Shown in pieces: positions 1 to 6,102 of a stretch of DNA of 8,427 nt. Below the pieces are notes generated by a model that was not told the DNA's origin, did not search any database, and saw only the letters and a program-made list of their open reading frames with translations. The position numbers and the translations under genes are program-made. The stretch comes from Bacteroidales bacterium UBA5621 (GTDB lineage: Bacteria; Bacteroidota; Bacteroidia; Bacteroidales; VadinHA17), in assembly GCA_002424525.1 (NCBI GenBank), contig DIKJ01000135.1, positions 1 through 8,427 on the forward strand, in the 5' to 3' direction. Numbering within the stretch: position 1 is the first letter of the stretch; each line of letters opens with the position of its first letter.

Positions 1-315
1 TATTTCCAGCTCGCTGCCATTCCGCTTACAGCACCAGGGGAGGTAACTGTTTTGCAGGCCCGGGAGCAGAATCTCCGTAACATAACCGTGAACTGGAACA
101 CTGCCTACGCCGGCGATGCCCCGATGACCTCCTATGAGATCTGGCGCGACGGAAGCAAGGTAAAGGAGATCCCTTTCACCACCCAGAACACGACCGATCC
201 GTTCTCATGGTCAGAAACACTGAACGACAGGGATGTACATACCTATGTTTTGAAAGTTACCGATGCCAAAGGCAGGATTGCTGAATCAGAGCCTGTCGCC
301 CTGGGAATAACATAG
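1..315 (+). CDS. C-terminal fragment of a protein ending in a fibronectin type III-like domain
   Basis: The frame is open from the first base of the window, so the gene begins outside it; 104 codons are visible, ending in TAG at 313-315. A TTG at 52 could be read as a start, but the codons before it (YFQLAAIPLTAPGEVTV) continue the same beta-sandwich and show that this is an internal position. The pattern fits a fibronectin type III fold: a proline-containing entry strand (APGEVTVLQA), a core Trp in ITVNWN, the Tyr strand SYEIWRDG, and the late Tyr strand HTYVLKVTDAKGRIAES near the end. Such domains usually sit at the end of exported enzymes or surface proteins and mediate packing or binding rather than catalysis. 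The catalytic or main part is not visible, so no function can be given. The gene is convergent with the LytTR remnant, with a 13-bp gap. Confidence 0.75.
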   Translation, partial: YFQLAAIPLTAPGEVTVLQAREQNLRNITVNWNTAYAGDAPMTSYEIWRDGSKVKEIPFTTQNTTDPFSWSETLNDRDVHTYVLKVTDAKGRIAESEPVALGIT

Positions 316-328
316 GATTTTTATTATA

Positions 329-733
329 TCACCGGTCTATCCATTTCTTGAAGCCCGCCACTTTGTCGCGGCTTACAATGAAAAGGTCGCTCTTTTCCCT
401 GTTCTTCAGGGTGAGCTGAAGCCTGCCCGATGAGTAACTGTACATTAGGGCAATTGAATCGATATTGACAATACACTCACGGCTGATCTCTCCTGTCGGG
501 ACTGACCTGTACTTTTCACCGATCTTAACCAGAAACCTCGATTTATATAGGCTCCTGAACTCATGGATCAACTGCCTGAAATCCCTTCTGAAAGGATCCC
601 TCTCATCCAAACCAAAGAAATAACACGTTTGCCCTGAATAAAAATTATTCTTGCGGAATGGTTGAATCACTACCCTGAACGGGAAAATTGAATGACCGAC
701 CCGGAACAGTACCATAAATAATTTCCGGCACAC
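329..733 (-). pseudogene. Remnant of a LytTR-family response regulator (receiver lost, LytTR domain internally deleted)
   Basis: The reading frame gives 134 residues from a GTG at 733; an ATG seven codons in is an alternative start. The second half matches Bacteroidota LytTR regulators: YKSRFLVKIGEKYRSVPTGEI (about residues 63-83) resembles the first strand of the DNA-binding domain, and ECIVNIDSIALMYSYSSGRL followed by FIVSRDKVAGFKKWIDR (about 87-134) resembles its last third, including the usual C-terminus. In intact family members these two blocks are separated by roughly 35-45 residues, including the middle strands and the helix before the FRVNRxxIV motif. Here they are almost joined, with no stop or frame change at the junction, which suggests an in-frame deletion. 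The first 45 or so residues show no receiver domain (no acidic pocket, no phospho-acceptor Asp block, no K-P motif). I infer a decayed gene. It could instead be a short expressed protein with an altered fold. No histidine kinase is adjacent. Confidence 0.62.
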
Positions 734-749
734 TTCGGAATTCCGAAGT
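732..749. promoter_or_regulatory. Perfect 18-bp palindrome, candidate operator between divergent genes
   Basis: The sequence ACTTCGGAATTCCGAAGT equals its own reverse complement over 18 bases. It lies 29 bp before the ATG of the GMP synthase-type gene and overlaps the GTG start of the LytTR remnant on the other strand. A symmetric site of this size in a divergent promoter region is what a homodimeric repressor or activator binds. As a hairpin it has no unpaired loop and no T tract, so it is not a terminator. TAAATTCG at 749-756 is one base off the Bacteroidota -7 consensus TAnnTTTG, so the palindrome would abut or overlap the promoter if that element is used. The binding protein is unknown. 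Confidence 0.5.
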
Positions 750-778
750 AAATTCGCATATTTATAATCAAAAAAGAG

Positions 779-1741
779 ATGATCAGGGAAATAAAATTAC
801 AGGACCTGAATAGTGCAGATTTTATTGCAGAAAAGGTACAGGAGATCAGGGCAGCAGTCGGTGACGGAACGGCTATCAATGCCCTTTCGGGAGGCGTCGA
901 TTCATCCGTTGTCACGATGCTCGGTCACCAGGCCCTGGGGAAGAAACTCAGGACGCTCTTTATCCAGAACGGGCTGATGCGTGAAGGAGAGGCTGAACAG
1001 GTTGTTGCTCTTTTCAGGGCTTTTGATGTTGACGTTGAGGTGGTCGATGCCCGGAAAGAATTTTTTGCCGCATTGAAAGGGATCACAGACCCGGAAGAGA
1101 AACGCGAAGCGATTACCCAGACATTCTACAGGGAGGTGTTCGGCAGGATAGTAAGGGAAAGCGGCTCGAAATATCTCCTGCAGGGTACCATTCTGACTGA
1201 TGTCGACGAGACTGTTGCAGGCATCAAACGTCAGCACAATGTATTCGAACAGCTCGGTATCGATCCCCAGAAGACCTTCGGTTACAGGATCTTAGAGCCA
1301 CTTATCCAGTTACGGAAGGATGGAGTAAGGGCTGTCGGCAAGGCACTCGGCCTCCCTCCGGAGTTGTTCGGACGTATTCCTTTTCCCGGTCCGGCCCTGT
1401 CGGCCCGTGTCATCGGCGAAGTGACTCCCGAACGTATCAATACGGTCCGTAAGGCTACCATTGTGGTGGAACGCCTTTTAAGAAACACGGGAGCTTTCCA
1501 GTATCTGGCAATTCTGCATGAGGATCGTGTTACAGGCATACGCGACGGCAGGCGCGACTTCGGTCAGCAGATCGAGATACGGTGCTGGGACAGCACGGAT
1601 GCCCGCACCGCCACCCCGACAAAGCTTCCCTTCGATATGCTCCGCCAGCTTGCGGACGACATCACACGTGATGTCCCGGGCGTAGTAAGCGTAACCTATA
1701 ATATCACGACAAAACCGCCATCGACCATCGAAGCGATTTAA
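779..1741 (+). CDS. guaA: GMP synthase ATP-pyrophosphatase subunit (no glutaminase domain), divergent form
   Basis: The 320-residue product resembles the C-terminal two thirds of GMP synthase, which adenylates XMP with ATP and replaces the adenylate by ammonia to give GMP in the cytoplasm. The N-type ATP-pyrophosphatase P-loop SGGVDSS is at residues 37-43, QGTILTDVDET at 135-145, KRQHNV at 150-155, PFPGPALSARVIGEV at 201-215, DGRR at 256-259, and the C-terminal dimerisation domain ends in KPPSTIEAI at 312-320. The class I glutaminase domain (about 190 residues in full-length GuaA) is absent, as in archaeal two-subunit enzymes, and no glutaminase gene lies nearby, so it needs a partner encoded elsewhere or free ammonia. 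Several positions differ from the usual enzyme: HPFPGPGLGVR is here IPFPGPALSAR, LFKDEVR is LRKDGVR, and the terminal TIEWE is TIEAI. It may be a second, non-canonical GMP synthase or act on a related nucleotide. The ATG at 779 follows an A-rich stretch (AAAAAAGAG), typical for this phylum. Its stop interlocks with that of the convergent glycosidase. Confidence 0.85.
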   Translation: MIREIKLQDLNSADFIAEKVQEIRAAVGDGTAINALSGGVDSSVVTMLGHQALGKKLRTLFIQNGLMREGEAEQVVALFRAFDVDVEVVDARKEFFAALKGITDPEEKREAITQTFYREVFGRIVRESGSKYLLQGTILTDVDETVAGIKRQHNVFEQLGIDPQKTFGYRILEPLIQLRKDGVRAVGKALGLPPELFGRIPFPGPALSARVIGEVTPERINTVRKATIVVERLLRNTGAFQYLAILHEDRVTGIRDGRRDFGQQIEIRCWDSTDARTATPTKLPFDMLRQLADDITRDVPGVVSVTYNITTKPPSTIEAI

Positions 1742-4179
1742 GGTACCACTTCCAGTGATACAGTTGCGCTCTGCAGGCCGTCGGCCTTAAGGGTAACGGT
1801 TACCTTCCCCGGTCTGTCAAGTGACTGGAGATAAACCAGCAGTCTCCCGCGGAACGCGTGTTGTTTATTATCCTTGTAATCTTCAATGTTGACAGGATTT
1901 GCATCCTCCATCCCCAGAATCCTAACCGGGCCGTCTATTTCGCATGTGACCTCATTCGTTGCGCTGTAAACGGTATTCCCCGATTCGTCGCACAGGGTTA
2001 TGAAGATATGGGCAAGATCCTCCCTGTCAGCCTTAAGGGTCTGTTTTTCGCATCTGGCAACGATTTTTACCGGATTGCCTGTTGTTCTGACCTCATCTGA
2101 TGCCACGATCATTCCCCTGTTTCTGGCTACCGCCCTTAGGGTACCCGCTTCAAACGGAACCTCCCACGAAATGGTACGGTTCTGGAAATCAGCCAGCTTC
2201 TTTGCTCCAAGCGATCTGCCGTTCAGCAACAGCTCAACCTCCTCGCAGTTTGTGAAGGCATTGACGCTGATTGTTTTGCCCTCTTCCCAGTTCCAGACAG
2301 GATCGATCCGCTTATGAGCCCACAGGCTCTCATTGCGCGGAGAGATGATCCGATCGGTGGTTCCGAGGAAGACCATCGGTTTATCGCTCCAGAGGCTCTC
2401 CCTGAAGAAGGCCTCAGGTTTCTTATTGCCTGCCAGGTCTATTATGCCTGATGTGCTGTGCCGGCTGGGAAACTGCCCGGCCTCTCCCAGATACTCTATG
2501 CCTGTCCAGAGGAACTGTCCCATCACGTAATCGTTATCGGCAACGCTGTTCCATGCCTCCAGGGACATCCCGTTCTCGCTGCCGTACAGTGGTCTGCCGG
2601 GATATTTCTTATGGTCAGGCTCGTACCTGAATTCCTGGTAATTATATCCCGCCACGTCAAGCGCGGCCGCATAACCAGTTTCGTTTGACATAAGTGCAGA
2701 GGCAAGTCCGGCTGTTACCGGCCGGCTCCTGTCAAATTGCTTTATGACTGCAACAAGTTCCCTGGCAATCTCGCCGAGCCTGTCGGCATGCGGAAGATTC
2801 TGATCGAATTTCGCCCACGTCTGCGGATTGGCTTCCGTGTTAAGTACAGGGTGTGTGTAGGGATCGTTCGGGTAATCGACCTCATTGCCTATGCTCCACA
2901 TTATAAGAGAAGGATGATTGCGGTCTCTCAGGACAAAATCCCTGAGGTCTGTAGCCGACCACACCCTGAAATCTGTTGCATAACCATCCTTGCCGGGCAT
3001 CCCCTTGTTCCAGCCCGTCAGCCATTTCTTCTTGGGCAGTTCCCACTCGTCGAAGGCCTCCCCTATCACCAGGAAGCCCTTAGCGTCGCACAACTCCATG
3101 AAATCAGTTGAAAAAGGATTGTGACTGGTACGTATTGCGTTGCAGCCAAGCTCTTTCAATACGTCAAGGCGCCTCGACAGTTCCTGTTTTGGCACGGCTG
3201 AGCCCAGTGCGCCGGCATCGTGGTGCATGCATATCCCCTTCAGCTTCATGTTCCTCCCGTTCAGAAAGAATCCCTTAACAGGATCAAATCTTAATGTCCG
3301 GAAGCCAACCGGGGTAACCGCCTTATCGGATAATCTGCCTCCGCTGATCTCCGTAACAAGGGAATAGAGCCCGGGAGAATCGACATCCCACAGGGCAGGG
3401 TTGCTGACCATTATAACCTGACTGACAACTGTTTCCCCGGAAGCCCCGGAGGTTATTTTACTGGTTGCCTTTCCGGCAACCTTCGTCCCGTGATACAGGG
3501 TGTTTGTAAGGGTCAGCTTTGCCCTTTTTCCTGTTCCGTTGGCAATACTTACCTCAACCTGCAATTTCGCCTGCTCAGTCGTGACTTCCGGGGTCGTCCA
3601 GTAAACACCCCATTGTTTTATGTGCACCGGATCCTTCAATATAAGGCTTACATCCCTGTAGATACCGGAGCCGGTGTACCAGCGCGAATCGCCGAAAAGA
3701 GAATGATCAACCTTCACTGCAATAAGATTCTCCTTACCAAAAATAATATAGGGAGTAAGGTCATACTGGAAAGAGATATACCCGTTAGGGCGCTTCCCGA
3801 GGTAATTGCCGTTTATCCAGACCTCGCTGTTATTGTAAACCCCGTTAAAATAAATAAAAACCCGGCGTCCTTTTTCGCCTTCGGGCAATGTAAATGTTTT
3901 GCGGTACCATCCTACACCTCCGGGCAGGTAGCCGGTGGCGCTGGCATACTCCTTGCTGAAGGGGCCTTCGATGCTCCAGTCGTGAGGCAGGTCAAGAAGG
4001 CGCCAGCCGGAATCGTCCAGAGTGCTTTTCTGCCCATCCCCGGCATCTCCCTTAAAGAAAAGCCAGTCGTGGTTGAAATTCAGGGTATGCCTCCCGGCAG
4101 ATTGTCCGTCGCTATCGTTACCTGCAAAAAACAACAGGGAGAAGAAGGTACATGCAATGATTACTTTCAGAGGTTTCAT
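1738..4179 (-). CDS. Secreted glycoside hydrolase family 2 enzyme (beta-galactosidase type)
   Basis: This 813-residue protein starts with a signal peptide (MKPLKVIIACTFFSLLFFAG; cleavage probably within residues 20-29), so it should act in the periplasm or at the cell surface. Order of parts: jelly-roll sugar-binding domain (about 32-182, with LPHDWSIEGPF and GGVGWYRKTF), an Ig-like domain (about 186-295), the TIM barrel (about 297-600), a DUF4982-like Ig domain (about 615-700), and a GH2 C5-like domain (about 703-813, with a GMEDANPVNIEDYK block). The acid/base glutamate is E433 in SIGNEVD, and the nucleophile is most likely E535 in LYGSENG; RTSHNP (350-355) and GQFLWTGIEYLGE (554-566) are also family hallmarks. 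All catalytic features are present, so it appears functional. GH2 members of this architecture cleave terminal beta-galactosides, but beta-glucuronidase or other exo-activity cannot be excluded from sequence. The gene is monocistronic in view, without SusC/SusD or a regulator next to it. Its leader region is structured. Confidence 0.9.
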   Translation of the reverse strand: MKPLKVIIACTFFSLLFFAGNDSDGQSAGRHTLNFNHDWLFFKGDAGDGQKSTLDDSGWRLLDLPHDWSIEGPFSKEYASATGYLPGGVGWYRKTFTLPEGEKGRRVFIYFNGVYNNSEVWINGNYLGKRPNGYISFQYDLTPYIIFGKENLIAVKVDHSLFGDSRWYTGSGIYRDVSLILKDPVHIKQWGVYWTTPEVTTEQAKLQVEVSIANGTGKRAKLTLTNTLYHGTKVAGKATSKITSGASGETVVSQVIMVSNPALWDVDSPGLYSLVTEISGGRLSDKAVTPVGFRTLRFDPVKGFFLNGRNMKLKGICMHHDAGALGSAVPKQELSRRLDVLKELGCNAIRTSHNPFSTDFMELCDAKGFLVIGEAFDEWELPKKKWLTGWNKGMPGKDGYATDFRVWSATDLRDFVLRDRNHPSLIMWSIGNEVDYPNDPYTHPVLNTEANPQTWAKFDQNLPHADRLGEIARELVAVIKQFDRSRPVTAGLASALMSNETGYAAALDVAGYNYQEFRYEPDHKKYPGRPLYGSENGMSLEAWNSVADNDYVMGQFLWTGIEYLGEAGQFPSRHSTSGIIDLAGNKKPEAFFRESLWSDKPMVFLGTTDRIISPRNESLWAHKRIDPVWNWEEGKTISVNAFTNCEEVELLLNGRSLGAKKLADFQNRTISWEVPFEAGTLRAVARNRGMIVASDEVRTTGNPVKIVARCEKQTLKADREDLAHIFITLCDESGNTVYSATNEVTCEIDGPVRILGMEDANPVNIEDYKDNKQHAFRGRLLVYLQSLDRPGKVTVTLKADGLQSATVSLEVVP

Positions 4180-4230
4180 TCGAAAATAGTTTAGTTATAT
4201 TATTGTATATTAGGCTGTTCGAATAGCTTG

Positions 4231-4246
4231 TCCCGATTTATCGGGA
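4231..4246 (-). repeat. Inverted repeat / short hairpin in the glycosidase leader
   Basis: TCCCGAT-TT-ATCGGGA has 7-base arms around 2 bases; as RNA on the glycosidase strand it can form a 6-bp stem closed by a UAAA tetraloop. It lies 51 bp upstream of the glycosidase ATG. No T tract follows it on either strand, so it is not a terminator. It may be an operator or a leader hairpin. Confidence 0.5.
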
Positions 4247-4247
4247 G

Positions 4248-4296
4248 AACCTTCATGATTTTAATCATCTTGTTGCGTAAACTAGATATGAAGGTT
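4248..4296 (-). repeat. Long-range inverted repeat in the glycosidase leader enclosing a second palindrome
   Basis: AACCTTCAT at 4248-4256 is the exact reverse complement of ATGAAGGTT at 4288-4296, giving 9-bp arms with a 31-base interior. The interior contains a second inverted repeat, ATGATT-TT-AATCAT (4255-4268), which overlaps the left arm by two bases, so the two pairings compete. Together with the hairpin at 4231-4246 this makes a compact block of symmetry in front of the glycosidase gene. Structure is inferred by eye; no folding was run. Confidence 0.4.
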
Positions 4297-4300
4297 TCAT
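4265..4300 (-). other. Possible 11-residue leader ORF upstream of the glycosidase
   Basis: On the glycosidase strand an ATG at 4300-4298 opens a short frame, MKPSYLVYATR, ending in TGA at 4267-4265. Its first nine bases, ATGAAACCT, are identical to the first nine of the glycosidase gene (4179-4171), so this may be a vestigial duplicated start, a leader peptide, or chance. No clear ribosome binding site precedes it. It spans one arm (4288-4296) of the inverted repeat above. Confidence 0.2.
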
Positions 4301-4442
4301 ATTACTTGATTTTATAATAGAGGTTCAAGTGTGGCAGAATAAAGGAGCCGGTTAAAATTATTGAATTTAAATAAAAATGTCTCATCTTTAACCTCATAAA
4401 ATTGATTAAATTCAGCCTTTCCAAAGCCGGATCTGTTAAAGG

Positions 4443-5525
4443 ATGACCCAGGATCAACACTACAATATGGTAAGCAAACTAAAGCCGGTGAGGATAGTAA
4501 TCCCCATCCTTCTGGGTTTGGCTATAGTAGCCTGGGTGATCTTCAGGGAGATAGACACCAGTATTCTGAGCAATCTCTCCTTTTCGTGGAGCTCTCTCGT
4601 CTGGATACTGGTTGCCTGGTGCTGTATGATCGGAAGGGATCTGGGGTATATGATCAGGATCAGGATACTTACGGAAAACGACCTGACATGGCTTCAGGCA
4701 TTCAAAGTCATAATGCTCTGGGAATTCACTTCGGCCATCTCCCCCTCAACTGTCGGAGGCACTGCACTGGCGGTTGTCTTCATACACAAGGAGGGGATTT
4801 CTGTGGGCAGGAGCACATCAGTCGTACTGGCAACATCCTTTCTCGATGAGCTCTATTTTGTCGTGATGTTTCCTGTCATCCTGCTGATCGTTGGCAAGGA
4901 TATGCTTTTCATCACCTCCCTTCAGGGGACCGGGGCAGGGTTCCTGAACAACCTTATGATTATCGCTGTTATTGGATATACTGTCATTCTCGCGTGGGTC
5001 CTGCTTGTCGGATACGGGCTCTTCATTAACCCTGAAGGGTTGAGAAGGATCATCGTCTCATTTTTCAGGCTTCCGTTTTTTAGAAGGTGGAAAGAATCCG
5101 CCATAAGAGCCGGCGACGATATTGTTCAGAGTTCCCGTGAGCTGAAGGCAAAATCCTTCGCATTCTGGCTGAAGGCCTCCATGGCTACATTTCTCTCCTG
5201 GACCTCGAGATACTGGGTGATAAATGCAATACTAGTTGCCTTTTTTGCGGTGCAGGAGCATTTCCTGATCTTTGCCAGACAGCTTGTTACCTGGATAATG
5301 ATGATAATAAGCCCTACCCCGGGAGGAAGCGGATTTGCCGAGCTGATACTCGGCCGGTATATCACTGATGCCATCCCGGTCGACCCCGCATCTGCCGGGA
5401 GTATTGCCCTGGCCATGACCATTATCTGGCGTATGATAAGCTATTACCCTTACCTGCTGATCGGTGTGCTGATCGTTCCGGGCTGGATCCAGAAGAAATT
5501 TGTTGCTCCGAAATTGAAGGATTAA
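4443..5525 (+). CDS. UPF0104/YbhN-like multi-pass membrane protein (LPG-synthase-TM, flippase-like domain)
   Basis: The 360-residue product is an inner-membrane protein with about eight hydrophobic segments (near residues 17-34, 50-66, 88-112, 125-150, 168-195, 243-268, 279-300 and 316-347). Two glycine/proline motifs typical of the lysylphosphatidylglycerol-synthase TM family (PF03706) are present: SPSTVGGTALA at 100-110 and SPTPGGSGFAEL at 290-301. Related domains form the flippase part of MprF and occur alone in YbhN and AglD-type proteins, where they are linked to lipid or lipid-linked glycan handling. The aminoacyl-transferase domain of MprF is absent and the length matches the stand-alone type, so lipid or polyprenyl-carrier transport is the best inference, with unknown substrate. 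The ATG at 4443 directly follows AAAGG, which is too close to serve as a ribosome site; a second ATG at 4467 is plausible and would remove eight hydrophilic residues. There is no same-strand partner within 130 bp. Confidence 0.85.
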   Translation: MTQDQHYNMVSKLKPVRIVIPILLGLAIVAWVIFREIDTSILSNLSFSWSSLVWILVAWCCMIGRDLGYMIRIRILTENDLTWLQAFKVIMLWEFTSAISPSTVGGTALAVVFIHKEGISVGRSTSVVLATSFLDELYFVVMFPVILLIVGKDMLFITSLQGTGAGFLNNLMIIAVIGYTVILAWVLLVGYGLFINPEGLRRIIVSFFRLPFFRRWKESAIRAGDDIVQSSRELKAKSFAFWLKASMATFLSWTSRYWVINAILVAFFAVQEHFLIFARQLVTWIMMIISPTPGGSGFAELILGRYITDAIPVDPASAGSIALAMTIIWRMISYYPYLLIGVLIVPGWIQKKFVAPKLKD

Positions 5526-5548
5526 TAGGTTTTTAATCTGTTTTTTTA

Positions 5549-5556
5549 TATTTTTG
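5549..5556 (+). promoter_or_regulatory. Candidate -7 promoter element for the small secreted protein gene
   Basis: TATTTTTG matches the Bacteroidota -7 consensus TAnnTTTG exactly and lies about 105 bp before the ATG at 5661. The expected TTG about 19-20 bp upstream is not present, and the element sits in a T-rich tract (5541-5555) where chance matches are likely. That tract lacks a preceding hairpin, so I do not call it a terminator of the upstream gene. Confidence 0.3.
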
Positions 5557-5660
5557 TTATACCCAATAGAATAACCTGAATGAAAGGGAGAGCCACAGTT
5601 CGGATGTTTTTTGTTCTTTATGCCCTCGCTCGGGAAACTAAATAATAGCCGGCAAATAAT

Positions 5661-6095
5661 ATGAAAAAGTATATTATATCAATTTCGTTCCTGCTTGCAA
5701 CTTTTCTTGTAGCATCCGGGCAACTCACAGATCCCCTTGTCAGCAAATGCGTAAAGAGTACCGGCTCAGCTGCAATTTACCTTAAGGACTTCAGGGTTCA
5801 GCTTGGTCCCGTGAGCACGGGGAGCGACTTAAGGTACAAAACAAACATGCCGCTCTGGAAGGATACAAAATACCGTTTTTCGATGTGCAACTCCGAGGAC
5901 TCGAAAGGAGACCTGATACTTACAATACGCGACGAAGCCAACAACGATGTTCTTTCATCTGTTGATCGCGAAACAGGTAAACCCCGGCCATATATCGATT
6001 ATGTATGCAACAAGAGCGGCGTCTATCAGCTTAATTACGATTTTACCGGACGGCAGACAGGCTCGGGAGTCGGCATTGTCTCCCTGATGAGATAG
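5661..6095 (+). CDS. Small secreted protein of unknown function with three cysteines
   Basis: I do not recognise a named family. The 144-residue product begins with a clear signal peptide (MKKYIISISFLLATFLVASG), with likely cleavage before Gln21, a common +1 residue in this phylum. The mature part of about 124 residues has no further membrane segment and is rich in alternating strand-like stretches (IYLKDFRVQLG, YRFSMCN, LILTIRDEANNDVLSS, GVYQLNYDFTG), suggesting a small beta-sandwich. Cysteines are at 30, 76 and 116, so one disulfide plus one free cysteine is possible. The run DYVCNKSGVYQLNYDF, where a cysteine strand is followed by a Gly-Val-Tyr strand, recalls GOLD/PPC-like accessory domains, but only loosely. 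It is followed by a convergent gene after 7 bp. A periplasmic or surface location is inferred; the role is unknown. Confidence 0.75.
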   Translation: MKKYIISISFLLATFLVASGQLTDPLVSKCVKSTGSAAIYLKDFRVQLGPVSTGSDLRYKTNMPLWKDTKYRFSMCNSEDSKGDLILTIRDEANNDVLSSVDRETGKPRPYIDYVCNKSGVYQLNYDFTGRQTGSGVGIVSLMR

Positions 6096-6102
6096 ACCTT
6101 TC

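Larger units (their letters stand above)
4180..4442. other. AT-rich divergent intergenic region
   Basis: These 263 bp separate the divergent starts of the glycosidase and the UPF0104-like gene and must hold both promoters. I see no perfect TAnnTTTG box with a correctly spaced TTG on either strand; TAAAATTG at 4397-4404 (+) is one base off but lacks a partner. The left half (4231-4300) is packed with inverted repeats listed separately. No tRNA or protein-coding gene is seen apart from a possible very short leader ORF. Confidence 0.6.

Noticed and set aside
670..1237. Two minus-strand open frames (670-915 and 902-1237) overlapping the start of the guaA-type gene
   Set aside because: They are antisense to the P-loop region of a well-conserved enzyme and show no domain pattern.
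4150..4179. Lipobox-like IIAC at residues 7-10 of the glycosidase
   Set aside because: The cysteine is too close to the N-terminus to leave a functional signal peptide before it; the hydrophobic core continues after it, so a type I signal peptide fits better.
1738..4179. Polysaccharide utilisation locus
   Set aside because: A single GH2 gene without SusC/SusD, other glycosidases, sulfatases or a sensor-regulator is not enough to call one within this window.
3490..4194. A 234-codon open frame on the plus strand opposite the 5' part of the glycosidase gene
   Set aside because: It lies entirely antisense to conserved GH2 domains apart from its last few codons, has no recognisable motif or ribosome site, and is explained by the codon use of the real gene.
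4231..4246. Hairpin TCCCGA/TCGGGA as a transcription terminator
   Set aside because: No T tract follows on either strand, and it lies in a leader between divergent starts rather than at a gene end.
4397..4404. TAAAATTG as the -7 box of the UPF0104-like gene
   Set aside because: It has one mismatch to the consensus and the nearest upstream TTG (4361-4363) is about 33 bp away instead of about 19-20.
5531..5556. T-rich tract after the UPF0104-like gene as a rho-independent terminator
   Set aside because: There is no GC-rich hairpin directly before the T run.
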